Assembly: GCF_900166595.1 (NCBI RefSeq)
Contig: NZ_LT745763.1
Span: 3,471,333 to 3,535,332 of the forward strand
Direction: 5' to 3'
From: Virgibacillus dokdonensis
GTDB taxonomy: Bacteria; Bacillota; Bacilli; Bacillales; Amphibacillaceae
Length of the DNA: 64,000 nt
Shown: positions 49,631 to 57,996 of the stretch, piece by piece
How the letters are laid out: every line of letters begins with the position of its first letter
How positions within the stretch are numbered: the first letter of the stretch is position 1
Program-made: the position numbers and the translations under genes
Notes under the pieces: model-generated
Told to the model about the DNA's origin: nothing
The model's input: the letters and a program-made list of their open reading frames with translations, nothing else
The model's database searches: none

Positions 49631-50718
49631 CCACAGATGCATTTTATATGAACATAGCTTTGAATCATGCTCGTGCTATGAAAGGACAAACAGATCCCAA
49701 CCCGTTAGTCGGTTGTGTCATTGTTCATCATAGTCGGATCGTTGGCATTGGTGCGCATTTAAAAGCAGGAGAAGCCCATGCAGAAATACACGCTTTGCGT
49801 ATGGCAGGCGAACAAGCTCATGGAAGCACGTTGTATGTTACATTAGAACCTTGCTCTCACCATGGTCGGACGGGACCATGCGCTGAAGCAATCGTTCAGG
49901 CAGGTGTTAAAAAAGTCATCATAGCCACGTTAGACCCAAACCCAATGGTGTGTGGAAATGGGGCTTCTATTTTAAAAACAGCGGGTATTGATGTAGAAAT
50001 TGGTGTTTGCGGAGAAGAAGCACGCAAAATGAATGAAGTTTTCAATACATTTATGGAACAAAAAAGACCATTTATTACCTTAAAAACAGGCATTACGATG
50101 GACGGGAAAGTAGCCACACATACGTCTCATAGCAAATGGATTACATCGGAGGAAGCACGAAAAGATGTTCATCAATTACGCCACGAACATGTAACTATTT
50201 TAACGGGAATAAATACCGTTTTAAAAGATGATCCTGCGCTGACAGCCCGTATTCCAAATGGACGAAACCCAATTCGTATTGTGATGGATTCAACATTAAA
50301 AATACCACTGCATTACCAACTCATTCAAGATAAGCAAGCAGAAACATGGATTTTCACAACGTCCATTCATGATATCGAAAAGCGAAACGCATTAGAAGCA
50401 GAAGGAATAAAAGTTATTGTAACAAATGATTCTCAGGTGATAGATCCTTGTAACATTGTGACCTATTTAGGAGAACAAGGCATTTCTTCTTTACTTTTAG
50501 AAGCAGGCGGCACCATCAACGCCGCTTTCTTGGAACGCAAGCTCATAGATAAATTCATTCTATACATGGCACCAAAGGTAATTGGCGGAAAAAATGCCCC
50601 TACTTTTTTGGAAGGGGATGGAGTTGAAACAATGGAAGAATCCATTGAATTCACCGACGTATCCATTGAAAAAATAGGCAAAGATATAAAATGGACAGCA
50701 TATCCACTATATAAATAA
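49627..50718 (+). CDS. ribD: Bifunctional pyrimidine deaminase/reductase RibD
   Basis: 363 aa. The N-terminal deaminase carries the zinc motifs AHAEIHAL and PCSHHGRTGPC; the C-terminal reductase carries TLKTGITMDGKVAT and LLEAGGTINAAFL. It performs the second and third steps after RibA. Together with ribA it would produce the phosphorylated ribitylaminouracil intermediate, but genes for lumazine and riboflavin synthase are not here. ATGA overlap with ribA shows coupling. Terminator follows. Confidence 0.93.
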   Translation: MTTDAFYMNIALNHARAMKGQTDPNPLVGCVIVHHSRIVGIGAHLKAGEAHAEIHALRMAGEQAHGSTLYVTLEPCSHHGRTGPCAEAIVQAGVKKVIIATLDPNPMVCGNGASILKTAGIDVEIGVCGEEARKMNEVFNTFMEQKRPFITLKTGITMDGKVATHTSHSKWITSEEARKDVHQLRHEHVTILTGINTVLKDDPALTARIPNGRNPIRIVMDSTLKIPLHYQLIQDKQAETWIFTTSIHDIEKRNALEAEGIKVIVTNDSQVIDPCNIVTYLGEQGISSLLLEAGGTINAAFLERKLIDKFILYMAPKVIGGKNAPTFLEGDGVETMEESIEFTDVSIEKIGKDIKWTAYPLYK

Positions 50719-50735
50719 CAGCTCTAAAATAACTC

Positions 50736-50769
50736 AACAGCAAGGCATGTTTTACACTTGCTGTTTTTT
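50736..50769 (+). terminator. ribA-ribD terminator
   Basis: AACAGCAAG (50736-50744) and CTTGCTGTT (50757-50765), then a T-run, 18 bp after ribD. Confidence 0.8.
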
Positions 50770-50910
50770 ATTGAACTTAGCTTAACCACTTATTCAATTC
50801 TCCATCTTTAGAAAAATGTTAAGTGGGATTCGTAGCCTTAGAAGAACGCTGTTTCTTATAAAAATCAGTAAGTAAAGGGCTTTCTTTCATCTCCCACTGA
50901 TTGTTCGTAC

Positions 50911-50992
50911 AGAAAGAAAAACTTAGCATGTCGCCAAATCTTATGGCGAAAAAACGCTACGTTTTTGTTATACTAATAAACTTTTACAGTTG
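50911..50992 (+). repeat. R1 repeat
   Basis: AGAAAGAAAAACTTAGC, TCGCCA/TGGCGA stem, ACGTTTTTGTTATACTAATAA and TTTTACAG. It lies in the 656-bp gap between ribD and the sensor kinase, which also contains R2-like TTGCTATTATCTCCCA near 51015 and no gene. Confidence 0.6.
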
Positions 50993-51374
50993 CTGAACGA
51001 TTGGAGGACTTAGATGTTGCTATTATCTCCCATTGAAACTTTCCCAGTTCGTAGCGTAGCTTCCAGGGGTCTTGCACAGCACTTTGAATTTGGAAAAACT
51101 CGCCTGCAAGTATCATTCATAGTATGTAGTGGCTCCCAACGTGCGATACAAGGCGATTACCTAAACGATTAAAAGCAAGTATTCTTCTTCCCTATCGCAC
51201 AGAGAGGGATGTAAATTTCCTAAAGAAGGAATTATATTTACAGATGTAATGCTTCACATTGATTTTATAGCTATAATAGATTTTAGATATTAATGTAAAA
51301 GTATGGAAAGTAGCCGAACAAGAAATGTGGTGATAACCATTCCGTGCACATTATAAACTAGAGGAGCATCTATC

Positions 51375-54300
51375 TTGAGCAACAAATTAACTCGTTTTCT
51401 AAGGAGAAAAAAATATTTTTTATCCATTACTATTCTTTTCCTCATCTTATTGTCTGGTTCACGCTTTTTATGGACAAACATTTTCCAATCGCAAGAACAG
51501 CTATCTATTAAAAATGGGCAATTAGATTTACGAGATTGGGATGCTACCAGTGATGACATTCTTTTATTAGATGGGAATTGGGAGTTTTATCCACAAGCAC
51601 TAATCACAGGGAATGAACCTTCACAGTTAACGAAAACACCAAAAACAATACAAGTTCCAGGTGAATGGAATGAAGCCTTACAATCTCCATATGGATTCGG
51701 TACCTACCGGTTGCAAGTACAAGTAGATCCTAACCAAGATATCAATTACAGTATGCGCGTTTCTAGCATACGAAGTGCTTCTAAAATCTTTGTGAATGGG
51801 CGACTCATCGATGAATCTGGACAAGTAGGCAAAGAGAAAGAAACATATCTATCTAAAAACCTCCCTTACTCAGCTACGTTTACAGCAGATGAAAACGGGA
51901 AGGTTGATATTTGGGTACAGGCAGCAAATTTTACGGACAAACGAAGTAGTGGGATTGTTCGTTCGATGAAGTTCGGTTCAGAAGACGCCATTTTAACAGA
52001 CATTAAATTTTCCTATACGATGCAGATTGCTTCAGCCATTGTATTTCTAGTCCATGTAGTATATGCCCTGTTACTATATTTCCTTGGAAACAGAGAAAAA
52101 AGATTACTATTCTTCTCCATTCTAGTATTTAGCGCGATGATGGGAAGTTTATTAAGTAGTGATGAAAAATTATTTCACCAATTCATTTATATGGGACAGG
52201 AATGGGATTTTCGCTTAGCAAACACTCTACTACTCCTTACTTTTTATGCTTTGATAAACTGTACCGAGCATCGAACTTTACCGTATTGGCAACGAATCTA
52301 TCCTATTTACGCTATTATGTTGCTTGGTACGGCAGGGATAACATTATTTTTAAATGTGACACAAATTATATCCCTTTTTCCGGTTTATCTTTTATTTATT
52401 GGAATCGCAACAATCATTTCTGTAATAGCCATTTGGCGTCAATTTACAAGCGATCCAAAAGTAAATGTTTTGTTGCTCTTTTCATTAACCGCATTAACCC
52501 ACCATTTTATCTGGACTATTATTTGGAGAGAAAGCGGCGTTACTGTACCGCATTATCCATTTGATCTGTTTATTGCCATGGGGTGTTTTGCTAGTGTATG
52601 GTTTAAAGATTATTTTAAAATGTACGCTGATACGAAAAAATTGGCGTCCAGATTGCAGCGTATGAATGAACATAAGGATCAGTTTTTAGCAAATACGTCG
52701 CATGAATTTAAAAATCCGCTCCACGGCATCTTAAATATGTCGCAAGCAATCTTAGAGAGAGAGCAATTCTCTTTACAACAAAGAAGCGTCAAAGAACTGG
52801 AAACTATTTTATCCGTTGGGCGTAGAATGGACTTCATTCTCAATGATTTGCTTGACGTAACCAGTCTTAAACAAGGGAGTTATCGATTAAAAAAAGAACC
52901 TATTTCCATTGCTTCCATTATTGCAGGAGTCAATGACATGCTAAGGTTCACCATAGAAGGGAAACCGATTAAAATTGTTCAACAAATACCACTGAACTTC
53001 CCAAAGGTATTAGCAGATGAGAACCGAGTTATTCAAATCGTCTTTAATTTACTCCACAATGCGGTGAAATACACAAATGAAGGACAAATTACGATCCATG
53101 CATATGTCGAAGGTGAAAAAGCCATCATTTCCATAACGGACACGGGTATTGGTATGGACAAGGAAATGTTAACACGACTATTTCAACCTTATGAACAAGC
53201 GAACGCCAAAGAAACTAGGATTGAAGGCGGATTTGGACTTGGATTAAGCATAACGAAACAATTGGTTGAGCTTCACGGTGGGACATTAGAAGTGGATTCC
53301 ACTTTAGGTAAAGGATCTACATTTACTTTTTCCTTAGAGCTAGCAAATGCTCAAGAAGTAGATTCATTTTACCAAGAAACACAAACGTTCTTGGACCAAA
53401 CGACCTATTTTCACACGGAGTCTTCTGCCCTTCAAACGGAAACTGCTTCAACAACGGAAGCTAAAAGAAAAAATAACCCAACAGCTAGACAAGCAAACAT
53501 TTTAATAGTGGATGATGATCCAGTTAATTTAGAAGTAATGAAAACAATTCTCCACCAAGAAAATTATAGGATTACTACTGTAATGAATGGACAGCAAGCT
53601 CTTGCCATTTTGAATGAGAAAGAATGGGATCTCATTATTTCCGATGTGATGATGCCACAAATGTCTGGTTATGAGCTTACAGAAAGGATTCGCAAACAAT
53701 ATTCTTTAACCGAACTGCCTATTCTTTTATTAACAGCACGAAGAGAGACAGATGATATACGTAGCGGTTTTCTAGCTGGAGCAAATGACTATGTAACAAA
53801 ACCGGTGGAAGCGATGGAAATCAGATCCCGAATTGAAACATTAACGAGCATAAAACAAGCTGCTCAGGAACAACTACGATTAGAAACGGCTTGGCTACAA
53901 GCACAGATTCAACCGCATTTTTTATTTAATACATTGAATGCCATAGCTAGTTTAAGCATCATTGACGTTGAAAAAATGCAAGATTTACTAAATGAATTTA
54001 GCCATTTTCTTAGAAATAAGTTCAAATTTAAAAATATGAATGAATTAATTCCGCTTGAAGAAGAATTGAAAATGGTCCGCTCATATTTGTACATTGAACA
54101 AGTAAGGTTTTCAGACAGGCTACAAGTGGATTGGGATATAGATACACATGAAGAGATTAAAGTTCCTTTTCTGACTATCCAACCTCTCATAGAGAACGCC
54201 ATCCGTCACGGCATTATGAATCGCGTTCAAGGTGGAACTATTTGGATAAGAGTTAAAAACTATGCAACGTATGTAGAAATATCCATAGAGGACAATGGAG

Positions 54301-54503
54301 TCGGCATAGATGAAGCAAAGTTAGCCCATATTTTATCTAAACAATCGGCTAGTAAATCAGGAGTTGGGCTTGTCAACACAGACTTACGCTTAAAGCGGTT
54401 CTTTGGAGAAGGCCTATCCATCGCTAGTATACTTGGAGAAAGTACGATTGTATCTTTTCAAATAAAGAAGGAACAGACAGAAAACCAAACTATTTACGAT
54501 TGA
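51375..54503 (+). CDS. Hybrid sensor protein with two different histidine kinase modules
   Basis: 1042 aa. Order seen: one N-terminal membrane helix (15-33), an extracellular jelly-roll domain (about 60-200, with LDGNWEFYPQ, VPGEWNEALQ, GFGTYRLQV), about seven membrane helices (210-415), a HisKA/HATPase kinase (phospho-His H443 in HEFKNPLHG; GGFGLGLSI), a receiver domain (about 690-810, phospho-Asp D757 in SDVMMPQMSG, TKP lysine), and a second, LytS/YesM-type kinase (H848 in QIQPHFLFNTLN; IENAIRHG). This resembles 7TMR-DISM sensors. Start is TTG at 51375 with AGAGGAG eight bases upstream. No separate response regulator is adjacent. Confidence 0.9.
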   Translation: MSNKLTRFLRRKKYFLSITILFLILLSGSRFLWTNIFQSQEQLSIKNGQLDLRDWDATSDDILLLDGNWEFYPQALITGNEPSQLTKTPKTIQVPGEWNEALQSPYGFGTYRLQVQVDPNQDINYSMRVSSIRSASKIFVNGRLIDESGQVGKEKETYLSKNLPYSATFTADENGKVDIWVQAANFTDKRSSGIVRSMKFGSEDAILTDIKFSYTMQIASAIVFLVHVVYALLLYFLGNREKRLLFFSILVFSAMMGSLLSSDEKLFHQFIYMGQEWDFRLANTLLLLTFYALINCTEHRTLPYWQRIYPIYAIMLLGTAGITLFLNVTQIISLFPVYLLFIGIATIISVIAIWRQFTSDPKVNVLLLFSLTALTHHFIWTIIWRESGVTVPHYPFDLFIAMGCFASVWFKDYFKMYADTKKLASRLQRMNEHKDQFLANTSHEFKNPLHGILNMSQAILEREQFSLQQRSVKELETILSVGRRMDFILNDLLDVTSLKQGSYRLKKEPISIASIIAGVNDMLRFTIEGKPIKIVQQIPLNFPKVLADENRVIQIVFNLLHNAVKYTNEGQITIHAYVEGEKAIISITDTGIGMDKEMLTRLFQPYEQANAKETRIEGGFGLGLSITKQLVELHGGTLEVDSTLGKGSTFTFSLELANAQEVDSFYQETQTFLDQTTYFHTESSALQTETASTTEAKRKNNPTARQANILIVDDDPVNLEVMKTILHQENYRITTVMNGQQALAILNEKEWDLIISDVMMPQMSGYELTERIRKQYSLTELPILLLTARRETDDIRSGFLAGANDYVTKPVEAMEIRSRIETLTSIKQAAQEQLRLETAWLQAQIQPHFLFNTLNAIASLSIIDVEKMQDLLNEFSHFLRNKFKFKNMNELIPLEEELKMVRSYLYIEQVRFSDRLQVDWDIDTHEEIKVPFLTIQPLIENAIRHGIMNRVQGGTIWIRVKNYATYVEISIEDNGVGIDEAKLAHILSKQSASKSGVGLVNTDLRLKRFFGEGLSIASILGESTIVSFQIKKEQTENQTIYD

Positions 54504-54507
54504 ACGA

Positions 54508-54606
54508 TTAGAAAAACTTGGCTTGTCGCCGCCAAGTCTTATGGCGAAAGGCGGAGTTTTTCTTATACTATGAACCTTTAACTTTTATGCTTTCCTACAG
54601 TGCAAA
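54508..54606 (+). repeat. R1 repeat, full copy
   Basis: TTAGAAAAACTTGGCTTGTC, GCCGCCAAGTCTTATGGCG, GTTTTTCTTATACTATGAAC and CCTACAGTGCAAAA. Four bases after the sensor kinase stop and directly before its terminator. Confidence 0.8.
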
Positions 54607-54607
54607 A

Positions 54608-54639
54608 AAGCCTGAAGTCGTGAAACATTCAGGCTTTTT
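54608..54639 (+). terminator. Terminator downstream of the sensor kinase
   Basis: AAGCCTGAA (54608-54616) and TTCAGGCTT (54628-54636) with a T-run. Confidence 0.8.
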
Positions 54640-54688
54640 CGTTCACATCAAGCACCAACGATAAGAATAAATACCTTCATGAACTGTT

Positions 54689-55291
54689 TTAATTTGATTC
54701 CTTCCCCTCTTTTACATATGCCTCTAAAAAGCGGTAATGATAAATCTCATTATACACATTCTCTGTTAAAACCCTGTCAAATCGAACCTTATCCAGATCA
54801 CGAATTGGAACATCCGAACGTTTTTCTAAGCCGTTTAAGGCATACTGTACTTGTAGTAAAAACGAGTTTAATTCTTGTAAAAATGCCCGCTCTTGTCCAT
54901 TTAATCTTCCATCCTCTAAAAATGGCGGAATAAATTGACCTTTATGTTTTGTACCTCTTTCTATGTAGTTGGCTGCTGCGCCTACACTGTTTGAAACGCC
55001 ACCTTCTGAGAAAAAATAATAAGGAACTCTACGTAACATAAAATCTATTCTAGTAAGTTGGTTTAAAAAAGAAACCATACTATCTATTAGCTTGTTCCCT
55101 TCAGGGTCATGCGTTAAAAGGAATTCTAAGCTATCGATTGTCTCGTCGACTTCATAATAAAAATCCGTAAATAAGTATGCGAATTGTTGCTCTTCTTCTT
55201 TTATGGTTTGATAATAGCGATAGTTAAAAAAAATACTAAGCAGAAAAACACAAAAGAAAAGGTAAACTCCTATTTTTTTAAAGCGAGTCAA
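54689..55291 (-). CDS. Membrane-anchored protein of unknown function
   Basis: 200 aa. One N-terminal membrane helix (residues 7-25), then a mostly helical, acidic region with no recognised motif, probably outside the cell. Start is TTG at 55291, preceded by AAAGGTGGTGA. Convergent with the sensor kinase. No family was recognised. Confidence 0.65.
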   Translation of the reverse strand: MTRFKKIGVYLFFCVFLLSIFFNYRYYQTIKEEEQQFAYLFTDFYYEVDETIDSLEFLLTHDPEGNKLIDSMVSFLNQLTRIDFMLRRVPYYFFSEGGVSNSVGAAANYIERGTKHKGQFIPPFLEDGRLNGQERAFLQELNSFLLQVQYALNGLEKRSDVPIRDLDKVRFDRVLTENVYNEIYHYRFLEAYVKEGKESN

Positions 55292-55562
55292 TATTAATCA
55301 CCACCTTTACGATTTAAAACCCTTTTTATCCATTACAATTAATTCCTGACCCGTAAAAGACATCTAATTTTCTATATTTTCTGCATACTATTTTAGCACT
55401 TTTCACTTACTTTATCATGGGAATAATAAACTTATTACTGACCTTTGGCTAAGGTAGCCACTTTTCCATTAAGCTAATAACTTCTAAAATTTCTGGTTTC
55501 CTATCAAATGGACCTGGTGTGATGTTCACTCCACCATCTCTTTGTTAAAAGCTCATTTTCCA
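55292..55562. other. Gap upstream of the 54.7 kb membrane protein
   Basis: Nothing recognised except AT-rich sequence that may hold the promoter of the minus-strand gene. Confidence 0.35.
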
Positions 55563-55658
55563 TTAGAAAAACTTGGCTTGTCGCCAAGTCTTATGGCGAA
55601 AGGCGTAGTTTTTCTTATACTATAAACCTTTAACTTTTATACTTCCTATAGTGTAAAA
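55563..55658 (+). repeat. R1 repeat, best-preserved copy
   Basis: 5' TTAGAAAAACTTGG; CTTGGC/GCCAAG and TCGCCA/TGGCGA are competing hairpins sharing GCCA; AGAAAAAC/GTTTTTCT can close them; then TTATACTATA pairs with TATAGTGTAA at the 3' end. Confidence 0.8.
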
Positions 55659-55671
55659 TATCACTTTTGCT

Positions 55672-55790
55672 AAGGTCGCAGAGAGCAATACACTCGCTTT
55701 CGAACGCCCGAACTTCCTCGCAAACCACGCTGTGGGGTCTCGGTCGCCCGTTTTTCCGCAAGAGTCTCGCATATTTCCTCTGCTATGTAC
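55672..55790 (-). repeat. GC-rich unit resembling a Bacillaceae dispersed repeat
   Basis: Minus strand reads GCGAGACTCTTGCGGAAAAA, CGGGCGACCGAGACCCCACA and GAAAGCGAGTGTATTGCTCT. From memory, similar GC-rich sequences recur in other Bacillaceae genomes, where they give spurious small ORFs. Only one copy is in this window. Confidence 0.45.
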
Positions 55791-55810
55791 TATCTCAAAC
55801 TAGAACCTTT

Positions 55811-56040
55811 CTAACCTCTTGCTACTATAATACCAAATGAATCTCGCTTTAAAACCTCTATCGTATTGTTGATGCCTTCGATATAACCATTATTAAATGG
55901 ATACATAAACGATTGTAAGGTCTCTTGTTTCTAACACGTAAAAACGTTTTTCTTAAGCGATGAAATGCCCCCAATATGGGAAGCACGCATCCATTCCTGA
56001 CATCCCTCCAGTTTCTTCTCATCACTTGTTTTGGAACCAT
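55811..56040 (-). pseudogene. Remnant of an ISL3-family transposase (C-terminal part)
   Basis: One minus frame reads GCQEWMRASHIGGISSLKK, a stop, then NGYIEGINNTIEVLKRDSFG, the conserved C-terminal motif of ISL3 transposases, and ends shortly after. The N-terminal two thirds and the terminal repeats are missing. Confidence 0.7.
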
Positions 56041-56229
56041 TATCTATATCCCTTTAACTCACATGCTTCTTTTAAAAGGGGTGAATCTGAAGTAGCTCTA
56101 CTAATTTTACTTTAGGGCAACAAAGGAGAATGAGTGTATTTTTTTGCACAATGCAGGAAGCCCATTGTTATAGAGGACAACACCACATGTAGTATAGAGC
56201 CGAATTTTTCACTTCCCTCTAGGATAATT

Positions 56230-56267
56230 AAAAACCATGAAAGAGCCGCCACCTCTTCATGGTTTTT
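56230..56267 (-). terminator. cydDC terminator
   Basis: AAAAACCATGAAAGAG and CTCTTCATGGTTTTT pair with one bulged A, 8 bp beyond the cydC stop. Confidence 0.8.
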
Positions 56268-56274
56268 ATGTGAG

Positions 56275-57996
56275 TTACAACAAATTATTCTCCAATTCCT
56301 TCATTTCATAGAAATACCCTTGTTTTTCCATCAATTCTGTAAATGTACCAACTTCTACGACTTTCCCTTCATCCATGACAATGATTTGATCCATTTTTTC
56401 CAATCCTGCTAAACGGTGACTAATGAGCACAACGGTGTCATCTGCCGCTTGCCTGAATAAGTGATCATAGATGGCTTGCTCTGTAACCGCATCTAAAGAG
56501 GATGTCGGCTCATCCAATACCCAAAATGAGCCGCCTTTTAACATCGCTCGGGCGATAGCAAGTCGTTGTTTTTCACCGCCGGACAAGTTTTCTCCTCGTT
56601 CATACACTTTATCCTCTAAATGAAAATGCTCCAATTGCACCATAGCTAAAATGGATTGTAATTCCTTATCGGTAGCTGTATCATTAGCCAGCAATAAGTT
56701 ATCGCGAATAGTACCATAAAAGAAATGATTCTCTTGTAAAACAACATTCGCTAATTGCCAAATACTTTCCTCATCCACATGCGCTAATTCTATTCCATTT
56801 ATCATGACCCTTCCTTGCTCCGGTGTAACCAAATAAAGCATTAACTGCATAAGCGTTGACTTCCCTGAACCACTTGCCCCTACAAGTGCTGTTTTTGAAC
56901 CGCTAGGAAGGTGAACATCTACCTGTTCAACAGCTCGCCGCTCTTCTCCAGTAAATGTGAAGCTAACATTTTCCAATGTGATTTCTGGTGGCTCATTGAT
57001 TGTTAACGTTTTGGCAACCGAAACGTGCTCCTGTTCCTGTCCGTCTTTTTGCTCCATAATGGAAAATAACCGTTTGGCAGAACGACGACTATCGTTAAAA
57101 TGAATCGGGAACACAGCCATTGCTGGCGCATCTTCAAACACAGTTAACGTAATCATAATCAGCATAGCAAGAAAAATCCCGTCCAATTCACCTGTATCAA
57201 TGAGATAGGCACCTACTGCTAATACGGCTACTGTTACAAGTAAGGAGACGAATTGATTTAACGACTGATTAAATAACGTCGTCTTTTCTTCTTGTTCTTG
57301 CTCCGTAATGTAAGCATCAGAAGCTTGAAGTAACTGTTGTTCTTTATCATCTAACTGCTGATAAATCTTCAAATCGCGAAATCCGTATAGTAATTCCGTG
57401 ACCTCTGTAGAAAGAGCCGCTCTTTTTAAGCGTACATTACTATCAATAGTCCGTTGACGTGCCGCAAAAATAGCTGGTATCACGATCGCAGTGAGTAAAA
57501 ATCCGCCAAACAAAATTACTGCTGTTTCGATAGAATAAAACATTGTAAAAAAGATGGTACTCATAAATACGAGCGCCAATACAATCGGCGGATACACAAC
57601 ACGTAAAAAGAGATTTTGCAAACTCTCCACGTCACCGACAATACGAGATAGCAAATCCCCACTACGATATTTCTGGAAGATTCCTGGCGCTAATGGCTCT
57701 AATTTTTCATAAAAAGCCATCCGCAATTGGCTAAGCATCGTAAACGTACCTCGATGAGATACATATCTCTCACCATAACGACTAAACGCGCGAATAAAGC
57801 TTAATAATTTCACAGATGCAATGACAAGCATTAATGTGTAAAAAGGCGGGGCAAATGCTGCTTTTGATATTAAATAACCACTAGCAGAAAATAACAGCAC
57901 GGCAGCCAAACCAGCAATAAATCCCAATATGATAGAAAGGACGATATCTTTTTTTTCTTTCATCATCATTCGCATGATAGAGGTTAATTCTTTCAT
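56275..57996 (-). CDS. cydC: Thiol reductant ABC exporter subunit CydC
   Basis: 573 aa. Six membrane helices (N-terminal LFSASGYLISKAAFAPP and SRYGERYVSHR are CydC hallmarks) followed by the ATPase: Walker A VGASGSGKST, signature LSGGEKQRLAIARAM, Walker B FWVLDEPTSSLD. With CydD it exports cysteine or glutathione-type thiols needed for cytochrome bd assembly. Overlaps cydD by 4 nt. Confidence 0.95.
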   Translation of the reverse strand: MKELTSIMRMMMKEKKDIVLSIILGFIAGLAAVLLFSASGYLISKAAFAPPFYTLMLVIASVKLLSFIRAFSRYGERYVSHRGTFTMLSQLRMAFYEKLEPLAPGIFQKYRSGDLLSRIVGDVESLQNLFLRVVYPPIVLALVFMSTIFFTMFYSIETAVILFGGFLLTAIVIPAIFAARQRTIDSNVRLKRAALSTEVTELLYGFRDLKIYQQLDDKEQQLLQASDAYITEQEQEEKTTLFNQSLNQFVSLLVTVAVLAVGAYLIDTGELDGIFLAMLIMITLTVFEDAPAMAVFPIHFNDSRRSAKRLFSIMEQKDGQEQEHVSVAKTLTINEPPEITLENVSFTFTGEERRAVEQVDVHLPSGSKTALVGASGSGKSTLMQLMLYLVTPEQGRVMINGIELAHVDEESIWQLANVVLQENHFFYGTIRDNLLLANDTATDKELQSILAMVQLEHFHLEDKVYERGENLSGGEKQRLAIARAMLKGGSFWVLDEPTSSLDAVTEQAIYDHLFRQAADDTVVLISHRLAGLEKMDQIIVMDEGKVVEVGTFTELMEKQGYFYEMKELENNLL

